Shown piece after piece: positions 44,192 through 56,519 of a DNA stretch of 64,000 nt; position 1 is the stretch's first letter, and each line of letters starts with the position of its first letter. Below the pieces are notes generated by a model. It did no database searches and had not been told where the DNA came from. It saw nothing but the letters and a program-made list of their open reading frames with translations. The translations under genes were made by a program, and so were the position numbers. The stretch spans positions 1 to 64,000 of the forward strand of contig JBCDJN010000005.1 in the NCBI GenBank assembly GCA_039414355.1. Reading direction: 5' to 3'. Source of the stretch: JBCCQL01 sp039414355. Lineage in GTDB: Bacteria > Planctomycetota > Planctomycetia > Pirellulales > Lacipirellulaceae.

Positions 44192-44959
44192 ATGCACCGC
44201 AAGCTGTTCGCGCTTCTGATTATCCTCTCGCCGCTGGCCGCCACGCATGCCGAGGAGTGGCGCCCGCTGTTCAATGGCAAGGACCTTACGGGTTGGACGC
44301 CCAAGATCACGGGCCGCCCGGCCGGCGAGAACTTCGCCGACACGTTTCGCGTTGAAGACGGGTTGCTGAAGGTGCGGTTCGACAAGTACGAGGGCGACTT
44401 CAACGGGCGGTTCGGGCACCTGTTCTGCGACACGCCGCTGTACAACTACCGGCTGCGGGTCGAGTACCGCATGGTTGGTCAGCAGATGAGCGGCGGGCCG
44501 GGTTGGGCGCGGGCGAACAGCGGCGTGATGATCTACGGGCAATCGCCGGAGTCCATGGCGCTGGACCAGAACTTTCCGGTCTCGCTCGAAGTGCAACTGC
44601 TCGCCGGCCTGGGCAAGGGCCCGCGACCCACGGCCAACCTCTGCACGCCGGGCACCAACGTGGTGCTGGGCGGCAAGCTTCACAAGGTGCACTGCACCAG
44701 CTCAAAGAGCGAAACCTACCCCGTCGGCCAATGGGTGGCGGTGGAGGTGGAAGCCCGCGGAGACGAGTACGTTCGCCACTTGGTCAACGGCGAACTCGTC
44801 CTTGAATACGAGAAGCCCCAACTCGACCCACGCGACGGCGACGCTACAAAGCTGACCGACGCCGGCGCCGAGCTGCCGCTGCTGGGCGGGACGATCTCGC
44901 TACAATCCGAAAGCCACCCGGTCGACTTCCGAAGCGTGGAGTGGATGCCCCTCGACTGA
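44192..44959 (+). CDS. Exported DUF1080 (3-keto-disaccharide hydrolase-like) protein
   Basis: The protein has 255 residues with a Sec signal at 1-20 (ends THA). The family opening EEWRPLFNGKDLTGWTPK is followed by a concanavalin-like jelly-roll with NSGVMIYGQSPE and the closing ISLQSESHPVDFRSVEWMPLD. DUF1080 proteins are greatly expanded in planctomycetes and are associated with sugar hydrolysis; a 3-keto-glycoside hydrolase activity is known for the family. It is probably periplasmic. Convergent with the Tat-exported protein gene. Confidence 0.87.
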   Translation: MHRKLFALLIILSPLAATHAEEWRPLFNGKDLTGWTPKITGRPAGENFADTFRVEDGLLKVRFDKYEGDFNGRFGHLFCDTPLYNYRLRVEYRMVGQQMSGGPGWARANSGVMIYGQSPESMALDQNFPVSLEVQLLAGLGKGPRPTANLCTPGTNVVLGGKLHKVHCTSSKSETYPVGQWVAVEVEARGDEYVRHLVNGELVLEYEKPQLDPRDGDATKLTDAGAELPLLGGTISLQSESHPVDFRSVEWMPLD

Positions 44960-44997
44960 GTCGGTTAGCAGCCCGGGCGGCCGACGACACGCCAAAC

Positions 44998-45017
44998 GCT
45001 CTCGCAACTACGAGAGC
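44998..45017. terminator. Possible shared hairpin at a convergent gene junction
   Basis: GCTCTCG and CGAGAGC form a perfect 7-bp stem with a CAACTA loop. It lies between the ends of the DUF1080 gene and the opposite-strand hydrolase, overlapping the stop end of the latter. There is no T-run on either side, so its terminator role is weakly supported. Confidence 0.35.
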
Positions 45018-46060
45018 ATCTCTGGCGTGATCTTGCTGACGTATCCTTGGTCAAACCACTTGTGGTGCTCGACGTTCGCGCCGCGAGCCTGAAACCCATC
45101 GCCCTCCAGGCCCAGGTAGGCGGGAATCGGGTCGGCGGGGTCGACCAAGACGGTGAGCTTCTTCGGCACGGGCCAGACCTCTTGCCGGTTGATTGGCAGG
45201 CCGGGCAGCACCGCCGCCATCTGCTGCTCCACGTACTGCTGGTGGCCGAGGATGGCGAGCGTGAATAGGGCGTTGCGGACGATCATCGCGCCCTGCGAGT
45301 AACCGACCACGGCGAAAGGCTCGCCGGGCGACTGCGTCGCTTGCCGATGCATGAGCCACGCCAGGCCTCGCGTGGCCGGGTTGTGCTGCAGCGGCGAGTC
45401 GCCACCCAGGGCCGTCGTTAACCCAGCGCCAAACGACCGACCCGTCAGCAAGCCGGTGAGGTAGACCGGCCAAACTCGGTCGCGGTACGCCTCTTCAATG
45501 TCGCGGCCGGCGAGTTGCTGGTTTTCGCTCGGGGCGGTTCCCTCGTTGTAGATCAGCCACACCGGTCGGCCGGGCAGCCGGCCGGCGAGCGCCTTGGCTT
45601 CGTCGGTGGCGATCTTCTTGTTGGTGAAGATGCCGTTGACGTAGTAGACCGGCGTGCCGGCCCCTTCTTGGATGGCGACGGGCGTTGGCGGGCTCATCAG
45701 GGCGTCCTTCAGCCCCTTGCCGATGAACGGCAACGCCGCCGCCTTGCTGGCTTGCTGGATCAGCGGCCCCGCCAGCTTGGCCATCTGCGTGGCGTCGCCA
45801 CTGGAGAGCGCCTTGATGGCGTCGGCGTGGCGGCTGCGGATCATGCCGACCGCCTGGGGGAAGTCCCGCTCGAACATCGCGGCGATCTTCGCGGCGTCGT
45901 AATCGGCCGGGTCGAGCGAGATCGACCCGTAGCCGGGGATCTCAATCGTTGGCTTGTTGGAAGCGGGCTGGCCGGTTGAAGGCTGCTGGCCAAACGCCTG
46001 CGGTGCTAGCAGCCCGGCGCCGGTAGCGGTGGAATTGCGGAGGAAATCTCGGCGGTGCAT
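45008..46060 (-). CDS. Tat-exported alpha/beta-hydrolase-like protein
   Basis: The protein has 350 residues. The N-terminus MHRRDFLRNSTATGAGLLA is a twin-arginine signal. A serine hydrolase nucleophile elbow VVGYSQGAMIV lies at about residues 246-256, which resembles cutinase/PE-PPE-type lipases, and a substrate-specific C-terminal region includes LVDPADPIPAYLG and VEHHKWFDQGYV (candidate Asp and His). The start is ATG 46060. Natural substrates are unknown; an esterase or a glycan/lipid hydrolase of the periplasm is likely. Confidence 0.72.
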   Translation of the reverse strand: MHRRDFLRNSTATGAGLLAPQAFGQQPSTGQPASNKPTIEIPGYGSISLDPADYDAAKIAAMFERDFPQAVGMIRSRHADAIKALSSGDATQMAKLAGPLIQQASKAAALPFIGKGLKDALMSPPTPVAIQEGAGTPVYYVNGIFTNKKIATDEAKALAGRLPGRPVWLIYNEGTAPSENQQLAGRDIEEAYRDRVWPVYLTGLLTGRSFGAGLTTALGGDSPLQHNPATRGLAWLMHRQATQSPGEPFAVVGYSQGAMIVRNALFTLAILGHQQYVEQQMAAVLPGLPINRQEVWPVPKKLTVLVDPADPIPAYLGLEGDGFQARGANVEHHKWFDQGYVSKITPEMLS

Positions 46061-46198
46061 TGGAAATTCTCCCGGGTTCGGACGGCACGAGTGTAACCCG
46101 CCGACGTGCAGCAAACGAGATTTCTGTGGAGCGAAGGTTCTGCTACGGTCCGCCGGTTCACCCCGCTCAGACGGCCCTGCTCCGACGGCGTACTTGCT

Positions 46199-47503
46199 AT
46201 GCGTGTGCTGATTTTCGAGCCGCAGTTCGCCGGCCATAACCTGGCCCACGCCGCCCGGCTAGCTAAGGGTGTGGCTGAGCTTGGGTGCGACGTGGTGCTC
46301 TCCACGTCGCGGCAGGCCGCCGAGTCGGCCGAGTTCGCCACGCATTTCGGCGACGCCCCGCCGCCTGACCTTCACATCTCCGACGGGTTCACCCTGCACC
46401 ATCGCCGTGGCCAGCTCCGCACCGGCGGGCCGATCGGCGCGCTGCACACGTACCGAGCGCTAACGACCGCCATCCGGGAGACGCGTCCCCAGCACGTCTA
46501 CGTGCCGTGCGGCAACAGCCTGTCGCGAACGGCCGTGCTGCCGCTTGGCCTTGGGGCGGCGCTCCGCGGCTGCGGGGCTCAGGCGGAGACTTTGATGATC
46601 AGCGGCCGCTACCTGCAGGCCAACCCTTCGCCGTGGCGGCGGCTGCGGAGGCGGCTCGTGCTGAACGCCATCGCCGGCGGGCCGTGGTCTCGGGTCTTCC
46701 ATCACGACGACGTGGCGTGGGAGCACTTCCAGAGGCACGGCGGCCGGATGGCGAGGCTCGGTGCCCTAATGCCCGACCCATGCAGCCCGATCGTTGAGTC
46801 CTCCACGCAAACAGCCCGCCATGCTTTGGGCCTGCCAGAGGAAGGTCGCGCCTTGGCGGTCATCGGACTCATCGAGCGGCGGAAGGGGATCGAGGTGCTG
46901 CTCGAGGCGTTCGCCACGGGGGCGAAGCGCTTCGGCGCCGAAGATCGGCTGTTTCTCCTCGGCAGGTGCGAACCGGCAGTCCGAGAGATGCTCGCGGGCC
47001 CTTATGCTCACCTAGTTCGCTCGGGTCGCGTGGTGGCGATCGATCGGCGGCTCTCGGCTGAGGAGTTCGGGCTCGCGGTCCGCGCGGCCGACGTGGTGAG
47101 CACGGTCTACCCGTGGCACGCCTACACTTCCAGCATCCTGGTCGCGGCGGCGTCGGCCGGCAAGCCGGTGCTCGCTTCCGACTACGGATGGATCGGCCGC
47201 ACGACCCGCCGGTTCCGGCTCGGCCAGGTTTGCAACGGCCGCTCTCCCGCCAGCGTGGCGGCGGCGGCGGCTTCCGCCTTGGCGTCGGCCGACCAGTACC
47301 GCCCCATTACCGCCGCCCAACGCTTGGTGCGTTACTCAACGGACGCCAACTACGTGGCCCACTGGACGGCCCGCCTCCGCGAGCGGCTCGGCTTGGGGCC
47401 GTCGCCGGACCGGGTCTCTTGGGAATGGGTCACCCGTCGCCAGGGGATGCCCAAAGCGACGGTCGATCGCCGCGTGCTGCCGGTCGCCTCGGCAACCGCG
47501 TGA
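46199..47503 (+). CDS. Family 4 glycosyltransferase
   Basis: The protein has 434 residues from ATG 46199 (MRVLIFEPQFAGHNLAHAAR). The N-half contains HISDGFTLHHRRGQLRTGG, and the C-half the typical donor-binding region ALAVIGLIERRKGIEVLLEAF and TSSILVAAASAGKPVLASD, where the usual EX7E acid is changed. It transfers a sugar in the cytosol; the acceptor is unknown. The gene diverges from the Tat-hydrolase gene. It probably belongs to the polysaccharide locus that also includes the other GT4. Confidence 0.82.
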   Translation: MRVLIFEPQFAGHNLAHAARLAKGVAELGCDVVLSTSRQAAESAEFATHFGDAPPPDLHISDGFTLHHRRGQLRTGGPIGALHTYRALTTAIRETRPQHVYVPCGNSLSRTAVLPLGLGAALRGCGAQAETLMISGRYLQANPSPWRRLRRRLVLNAIAGGPWSRVFHHDDVAWEHFQRHGGRMARLGALMPDPCSPIVESSTQTARHALGLPEEGRALAVIGLIERRKGIEVLLEAFATGAKRFGAEDRLFLLGRCEPAVREMLAGPYAHLVRSGRVVAIDRRLSAEEFGLAVRAADVVSTVYPWHAYTSSILVAAASAGKPVLASDYGWIGRTTRRFRLGQVCNGRSPASVAAAAASALASADQYRPITAAQRLVRYSTDANYVAHWTARLRERLGLGPSPDRVSWEWVTRRQGMPKATVDRRVLPVASATA

Positions 47504-47576
47504 TCTTTGTTGGCTCGTGGGCGACCGTGGGACGGTTGTGCGATACTGGGGTTCATCCCAACCCCGCGAGCCCGCG

Positions 47577-47897
47577 ATGCCCACCATCACCATCGGCGAC
47601 ACGTCGTTCGACTGCGCCCAAGACGCCAACCTCCGCAAGACGCTGCTCGCGGCCGGCTTTAAGCTCTACAACGGGCCGATGAAGCTGGCCAACTGCCGCG
47701 GGCTGGGCACCTGCGGCACTTGTGCGGTGAAGGTCGAAGGCCGGCTCTCGACGCCAACGGGGATCGAGAAGATCCGCCTCGCCGCTCCGCCCCATCGCCG
47801 CGGCATCGAGAAGGGCCTGCGGCTCGCCTGCCAGTGCAAGGTGCAGGGCGATGTGAAGGTTGAGAAGCGCGAGGGATGGTGGGGCCAAAGCGGCTGA
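47577..47897 (+). CDS. 2Fe-2S ferredoxin-type protein
   Basis: The protein has 106 residues from ATG 47577. The 2Fe-2S ligands follow the plant/vertebrate-type pattern: CRGLGTCGTCAVKV (three Cys) and LACQCKV for the fourth. A basic loop (RRGIEKGLR) lies between. No N-terminal signal is present, so the protein is cytosolic. The partner is unknown; there is no reductase or P450 gene nearby. Confidence 0.87.
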   Translation: MPTITIGDTSFDCAQDANLRKTLLAAGFKLYNGPMKLANCRGLGTCGTCAVKVEGRLSTPTGIEKIRLAAPPHRRGIEKGLRLACQCKVQGDVKVEKREGWWGQSG

Positions 47898-47946
47898 CTG
47901 CCAACCACTTCTTGATGAACCTCTTGAGAATCCGTTTGAGACGACG

Positions 47947-49356
47947 ATGAGAACGCTACTTGCTTGCTGCTTGATCACGCTGGCCTCCCTGACTTCCTCG
48001 CGGCCGCTGCTCGCCGACGAAGAACGCCCCAACGTGCTGGTGATCGTGCTCGACGACGCCGGCTACCACGACTTCGGCTTCATGGGCAACGCGTTGATGG
48101 CGACGCCCAACATCGATCGGCTCGCCGCCTCGGGCATGGTCTTCTTGGATGCTCACCTTTCGGGCACCACCTGCAGCCCCTCGCGTGCTGGGCTCATGAC
48201 GGGCCGGTACCAGCAACGGTTTGGCCATCACAACAACGTGCCGCCGCACGGCTGTGGCATGGACCCGGGCGAGAAGACCTTAGGCGACACGATGCGGGCC
48301 GGCGGCTACCGCACGTACTACGTCGGCAAGTGGCACCTGGGCGCCACCGACCCGTACCACCCCAACAACCGCGGCTTCGACGAGTTTCACGGGCTGCTCG
48401 AGGGTTCGCGTTCGTACTTCCCCGACGAGAAGCACGACACGCCCGGCGACGACCGCGCGATCCAACGCAACGGCGAGCACGTTCGGTGGGATGGCTACCT
48501 GACCGATCACCTCACCGACGCCGCCATCGAGCTGCTCAACCAACCGCGCGAGCAGCCGTTTGCCATGGTGCTCAGCTACACGGCGCCGCACACGCCCATG
48601 CACGCCAAGCCCGAGCACCTGGCGAAGTTCGCCGACCACCCGCGGCCGAAGCTGGCCGCCATGACCTGGTCTGCCGACGAGGGCATAGGCCGTGTGCTCG
48701 GCAAGCTCGAGGAGCTCGGCGAGCGCGACAACACACTGGTGTTCTTCCTCAGCGACAACGGCGGCGCCCTCGCCAGCGGCGCCGACAATTCGCCGCTCAA
48801 GGGCTACAAGGGGACCGAGTTCGAGGGCGGCCAGCGGACGCCGTTCATCGTGTCTTGGCCCGGCAAGATCGAGGCCGGCTCGTCGTTTGACGGTCTGGTC
48901 TCGGCCCTCGACATCCTCGCCACCGCAGCCGCCGCGGCCGGCGTGACCACGCCGGTTGGCAAGCCGCTGGACGGCGTTGATCTGCTGCCGTTCGCGCTTG
49001 GAGAACAGAGCGGCGACCCCCACCCGCATCTCTTCTGGCGCCGATCACGCGAGCACTCGGTTCGCGCCGGCGACTTCAAGCTGATCGGCCATGACCAGGC
49101 GGGCTGGCGGCTCTACAACGTTGCCGAAGACATCGGCGAGACCCGCGACCTCACGGCAGACCAGCCGGAGCTGGCCGCCAGCCTGCGGGCGAAACTGGAC
49201 GACTTCGAAAGCCAGCTCGTCGAGCCGCAGTGGAGCGAGAGTGAGCAATGGGAAGACGTCAAAGCCGAAATGTACCGAGCGTGGCTGCGGAACAAAGAGC
49301 CGCGGTACACCGACCCGTGGGGCATGCGGCGTTGGCGGGAAGCGAATCGAGACTAG
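47947..49356 (+). CDS. Exported type I sulfatase
   Basis: The protein has 469 residues from ATG 47947 with a Sec signal at 1-23. The formylglycine site is Cys 76 in CSPSR (76-80), and metal-binding Asp pair 36-37 is in LDDAGYHD. Later blocks GYRTYYVGKWHLG and DNGGAL are present, so the enzyme looks active after conversion of Cys 76 by a formylglycine-generating enzyme. It removes sulfate esters from polysaccharides in the periplasm or outside. Together with the sulfotransferase at 41059 the region contains both writers and erasers of sulfate. The gene is convergent with the membrane-protein gene at 49353, overlapping by 4 nt. Confidence 0.92.
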   Translation: MRTLLACCLITLASLTSSRPLLADEERPNVLVIVLDDAGYHDFGFMGNALMATPNIDRLAASGMVFLDAHLSGTTCSPSRAGLMTGRYQQRFGHHNNVPPHGCGMDPGEKTLGDTMRAGGYRTYYVGKWHLGATDPYHPNNRGFDEFHGLLEGSRSYFPDEKHDTPGDDRAIQRNGEHVRWDGYLTDHLTDAAIELLNQPREQPFAMVLSYTAPHTPMHAKPEHLAKFADHPRPKLAAMTWSADEGIGRVLGKLEELGERDNTLVFFLSDNGGALASGADNSPLKGYKGTEFEGGQRTPFIVSWPGKIEAGSSFDGLVSALDILATAAAAAGVTTPVGKPLDGVDLLPFALGEQSGDPHPHLFWRRSREHSVRAGDFKLIGHDQAGWRLYNVAEDIGETRDLTADQPELAASLRAKLDDFESQLVEPQWSESEQWEDVKAEMYRAWLRNKEPRYTDPWGMRRWREANRD

Positions 49357-50173
49357 TCGGCGTCTTCCGGTAGCGCGCCGCCGAAGGCCTCCCAGCCCAT
49401 CACTCCGAGCGTGCCCACTAAGTAGACCGCTACCGGCGCCAGGAAAACCGTGACTCCCAGCCAGTGCGTCCAAGTGCGTTTGCGCCGGGCCAAGCGGTCG
49501 CCGCGAACGGCGAACGCAACGGCGGCGAATATCAGCAAAGATGACGCATGATAGACCAGCACGTACGCATTGGAGTCAAGGAAAGCCGATGACGTTAGAC
49601 TAAAGGCGATGGCTGTAAGCACGTAGCGCACCAACCAGGAAATCGGAATCAGCCCAAGAACCATCCTCCATCGCAGCTCACGCACCGGCACAGTCGTCGC
49701 GTAAATCAAAAACGCAAAGAGGAGTGTTCCCGTCAGAAACCTTCCATACATGAGCCACAGACTTGCTGCCATTGGGATCTCGTCCGTGAGAACTTCCCCG
49801 CCGCTCACGTAGAGGACGAAGACAGCCGTGCTTGGAAGTGCCAACAGGGCAGCCAATGCCGTGTAGACGAGCAACGAGTCGCCCGGTGACTCAAGGATGG
49901 GCAGCCCGCGGCGTGACCATGAGCAGCGGAGCATCCAGACTGTGAACGCGACCGAGGCGGCCAGCAGCCACAAAAGGATGTAGCCGACCCACCCGAACTC
50001 GCCGTCGGCAAAGGATCGCACTTGGAACGCCGCCAACGCCACCATGGTGGTGGCCATCATCATCAGCAGGTGGCGTAGCTGCAGCGGCGGAGTTTCGGTG
50101 AGGATGCTTGAGTCCGGCGCCGGTGGGGGCTCCTGGCTGGGCTCCGCGGCGTCGGCGTCCAGCGGGGCGTCGC

Positions 50174-50177
<4 letters not shown>
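49353..50177 (-). CDS. Multi-pass membrane protein coupled to carB
   Basis: The protein has 274 residues from GTG 50177, whose GTG overlaps the carB TGA stop (GTGA), so translation is coupled. A polar N-terminus of about 37 residues (SDAPLDADAAEPSQEPPPAP) precedes six to seven hydrophobic segments from about 40 to 265. No family was recognised. The position directly after carB may only reflect shared transcription, since nothing about the sequence suggests pyrimidine or arginine metabolism. Confidence 0.72.
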
Positions 50178-53488
<3,311 letters not shown>

Positions 53489-53496
53489 GGCTGAGA

Positions 53497-53517
53497 GGGG
53501 CTGGGGGCTGGGGGCTG
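53497..53517. repeat. Three tandem copies of a 7-bp GGGGCTG unit upstream of carB
   Basis: GGGGCTG is repeated three times without interruption just upstream of the carB start codon, in the leader. On the coding strand it reads CAGCCCC. It may be a simple slippage repeat; the effect on expression is unknown. Confidence 0.6.
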
Positions 53518-53606
53518 GGTGGCGGGGCGAGGCGGGGTTCAGGCCCGATCAGCCGGCGACCTACGCGTCGCCATGGCGTGATGGGGCTTTGGCCGCCTTG
53601 AGGCGG

Positions 53607-53636
53607 ATAAAATCGCACCAGCGTAGCATGCGGCAA
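53607..53636 (-). promoter_or_regulatory. Candidate carB promoter
   Basis: Read on the minus strand, TTGCCG (53631-53636) and TTTTAT (53607-53612) are 18 nt apart, each matching four of six consensus positions. A CCGCC/GGCGG hairpin (53593-53606) lies directly downstream near the predicted start of transcription, about 105 nt before the GTG. Confidence 0.42.
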
Positions 53637-53658
53637 TCGGCCCTCACAACCGGCGGCG

Positions 53659-54825
53659 CTACCACCGGTCGTCGTCCAGCTCTACCACGCCCTCGGCCTG
53701 CATCTTCTGGGCGTGGCGTGCCACCTTCTTCGCTAGTTGCTGGCCTGCGGCGGGCAACTTGGCGAGGTCGACCCGCGAGAGCAGGTCGATCGCCCTGCCG
53801 GGTCGGTTGAGCTCCACAACGCAGATCTGGGCGAGCTTCACCCGCATGGGATCGGCCCGGTCTGGGGCTGTGCGGATGTACTGGTCCATGAGCGGCGCCG
53901 ACTCCGCCCATCGCTGCTGCTTGTGCAGGCCGGCCACGAGCTTTGCCAGGTCGCTGGGTGGCAGCGACACGTCGGCTCCAATCCCCGCGAGCTTGTCCAG
54001 CAGCTTCTTCGCGGCGCCGGCGTTGCCCTCGGCCAGGTACATCTGCACTTGGCTCTTGGCTAGTTCCACCTGCTCGCCGCGTTGTTGCTTGCGTTTCTCG
54101 TTGAGCTGCTTGGAGAACTCGAGGTCTTCTTCCTCCGTTTGGTCCTTGCCGCCGGCGTCGCCCCGCCAGACGTGGAACATGTCCCAGCCTTCGCAGTCAA
54201 CAACGCCGCGCTTGAGCAGCAGGATGCCGAGGGGGAAGCCGATCAAGGCGCCCATGACGTGGAGCAGGCTGCTGCCGGACCCGCCCTGCAAGATGATGAC
54301 CCAAAGGAGGTCGAGCCCGATGTAGAACCCGGCGAGCCAGCCGATGGACACATCGACGGCGCCGACAAAGAAGAAAAACCAGTAGAAGACCTTCACTTCG
54401 TTCTTGGGCGCCCACACCGCGGCGATCGCCAGCAGGCCGTAGATGATTGAAGACGCTCCGTAGGAGACGGATTCGGAGCCGGAGTACCCGAGCGTGCAAA
54501 CCTGCTCCACCGCGCACTGCAGAACGCCGATAGCCAAGTAGCACGCTAGGAAACGCAGCCAACCGAGCTTGCCTTCAACCACAAGGCCGAAGACCCACAG
54601 GAAGACCATGTTTCCCAGAAGGTGAAACAAGCCGCCGTGCGTGAAGTTGGAGAGCACCCATTCGATGGGGCGTAGGCCTTGGCCGTGGGTGAGGACCCAA
54701 CCGGCGGTGGGGTCGATCACGCCGGCGACCATGCCGATGAAGACGAGCACGTTCACCACAATCAGCCCGACCGTGGCGAAGGGCCAGTAGTAAACCGGCG
54801 CGTCGGTGGACACCGGGATGAACAT
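53659..54825 (-). CDS. Rhomboid intramembrane protease with C-terminal helical-repeat domain
   Basis: The protein has 388 residues from ATG 54825 (MFIPVSTDAPVYYWP, a conserved rhomboid opening); ATG 54885 would add 20 residues. Six or seven membrane segments occur in about 1-220. The catalytic serine is Ser 125 in YGASSIIYG, where the usual GASG reads GASS, and the His is 189 in LLHVMGALIGFPLG; the HLLGN motif is present at 68-72. A soluble C-terminal half (about 235-388) is charged and consists of helical TPR-like repeats. It cleaves membrane-tethered substrates. The protein lies between carB and the BshC-like gene. Confidence 0.87.
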   Translation of the reverse strand: MFIPVSTDAPVYYWPFATVGLIVVNVLVFIGMVAGVIDPTAGWVLTHGQGLRPIEWVLSNFTHGGLFHLLGNMVFLWVFGLVVEGKLGWLRFLACYLAIGVLQCAVEQVCTLGYSGSESVSYGASSIIYGLLAIAAVWAPKNEVKVFYWFFFFVGAVDVSIGWLAGFYIGLDLLWVIILQGGSGSSLLHVMGALIGFPLGILLLKRGVVDCEGWDMFHVWRGDAGGKDQTEEEDLEFSKQLNEKRKQQRGEQVELAKSQVQMYLAEGNAGAAKKLLDKLAGIGADVSLPPSDLAKLVAGLHKQQRWAESAPLMDQYIRTAPDRADPMRVKLAQICVVELNRPGRAIDLLSRVDLAKLPAAGQQLAKKVARHAQKMQAEGVVELDDDRW

Positions 54826-54906
54826 GCTGCTGCCGGGCTTGGGCTGCCGAAGGAGACTGCCGCGCGGCGTGGGCGCCGCTAGCATGAGTCTACTCGAAGC
54901 GGGTCG

Positions 54907-56505
54907 CTACCGGGGGAGAGCGGCGCCGGCGATTTCCTGCATCTGCTCGCGCAGCCAGGGCTCGGGGAACAGGCAGAGCGAGTACTCCCGGCTGCCGAGG
55001 ATTGATTCGGCGCGCTGCTGGCTGAGCAGTTGCTCACGGCGGGCTTGCAAGGCAACGCGTTCGGCTGAGATCGCCTCACGCAGGGCGGCGTTGGCTTGCT
55101 CGATCTGCCGGTGGCGGGCGAGGTTGGAGCCGTTCTCTCGGGGGGGCTCACGCACGGCGTTCAGCTTGGCGGCGATCAGCTCGGCTGTCGCTGGGTTGTC
55201 CGCGTCGAGGTGACGCTCAGGGTGGAACCACAGGTCGCGAAGCCGCCGCTTGGAATCGGCGTCGGCGCCGGGTGCGGGCATCGGGAAATCGATAGGCAGG
55301 CGGAGCGTCGCCGAGACCGTGGCGTGCGGTGGCGGCGCGGCGCCGAAGAACCGGCGGGCGAGGTCGTCGGTCACATGGTCGTACTTCGCCCCGCCGATGC
55401 CGTGCAAGAACAGGTCGCCAAGCACCAGCCGGCCGTAGAGCGTGGTGAAGAGCGCCCGGCTGCGAAGCCGGACGCCCTGCCGCGCGAGCTCGGCGATTCC
55501 GGTCGCGTCGGGTCCAAGTGACCACTCGCCGCCGGACCGATCGGACAGCACCCAGTCGTCTTCGCGGTGACGAACGAACGCCGGGCGGCGGATCGGCGCC
55601 TCGTCGGTCCACACCCACAGCGGCGTTTCCGTCCACGGGTCGTCTGACTTCAGGTCCGGCAACGGTTGAGCTGGTGTGCGGAGCCGGTGGGCGGTGCGGT
55701 ACGCGTCCAAGGCGCCGTTGTAGGCGTGGACGAAATCCTCGATCCGCGTCACCACCATCGCAGCGAACGCGGCGAACGCCTCGGTCTCGCAAACCGCGCT
55801 CAGCGGCAGCTCCAGGTTGGCCAGGCCCCAACGGCCCTCGACAAGCCGCCGGGCCCGAGACAGCGCTTCGCCAAGCCGCACGCCAGCGCGAGCCGCCTGG
55901 GTGAGGTCGCTTTGCATCGAGGCCGCGAGCGGCTCGTCGACCAACCCATTGAGTGCGTCAGCAGCTCGCGCCGCGAACGAGTCGAGCGCTTCGTGCGACT
56001 GAACTGGTCTGACTTCCCAAGGGCACGCTTCGGCCACTTCGTCGTACAGCACCGTCTGCACGCCTGGCTTCTCGATCGATCCGATTGGCGAACGCACGCC
56101 GGTGGTGCGGCAGAGGTCGCTATCGATCAGCACGTGCACGCCGCAGCCGCCGACGGCCTTCGCCAACCGATCGAGCAGAAAGTTCTTGAACCACACGCCG
56201 GTGTGGAACAAGTCGGGCTGGTGGCCCGAGAGCACTAGCGGAAGCGAACCGGCGTTGGCGGGCGGCGCCGGCACGTCGCAGAAAGAGCTCGTGAACCGGT
56301 GGGCGAGACCGAGCAACTCCTGCCGAGCGGCAATCACAAACGCCGGGTCGAAGCCGGCGGGATGGGCCGCTTGCCCGCCGACGATCGCTTGCCGGTTGGC
56401 AGCGACCTGCGCGGGGAGCTCCCCCGCAGGCGGGTCGATGAGGGTTTGGCCGTCGGCCTGGGGCGCCCGGTAGCGGCGGTAGCCGCCCTCGTCGCGATCC
56501 GACAT
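54907..56505 (-). CDS. BshC-like protein of unknown function
   Basis: The protein has 532 residues from ATG 56505. The motif SGHQPDLFHTGVWFKNFLLDR near residues 90-112 corresponds in position to the GQQ-x-GLF-x-GP-x-YT-x-K motif of BshC, the cysteine ligase of bacillithiol synthesis. The next block VHVLIDSDLCRTTG matches the acidic segment after it, and LFLHGIGGAKYDHVTDDLAR near 378 matches the BshC VAYVGGPAE region. The C-terminal coiled coil is rich in Arg and Glu. This suggests a relative of BshC with a different substrate. There is no bshA or bshB in the window. Confidence in the fold is fair, in the reaction low. Confidence 0.6.
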   Translation of the reverse strand: MSDRDEGGYRRYRAPQADGQTLIDPPAGELPAQVAANRQAIVGGQAAHPAGFDPAFVIAARQELLGLAHRFTSSFCDVPAPPANAGSLPLVLSGHQPDLFHTGVWFKNFLLDRLAKAVGGCGVHVLIDSDLCRTTGVRSPIGSIEKPGVQTVLYDEVAEACPWEVRPVQSHEALDSFAARAADALNGLVDEPLAASMQSDLTQAARAGVRLGEALSRARRLVEGRWGLANLELPLSAVCETEAFAAFAAMVVTRIEDFVHAYNGALDAYRTAHRLRTPAQPLPDLKSDDPWTETPLWVWTDEAPIRRPAFVRHREDDWVLSDRSGGEWSLGPDATGIAELARQGVRLRSRALFTTLYGRLVLGDLFLHGIGGAKYDHVTDDLARRFFGAAPPPHATVSATLRLPIDFPMPAPGADADSKRRLRDLWFHPERHLDADNPATAELIAAKLNAVREPPRENGSNLARHRQIEQANAALREAISAERVALQARREQLLSQQRAESILGSREYSLCLFPEPWLREQMQEIAGAALPR

Positions 56506-56519
56506 AGCCAACCGTGAGC

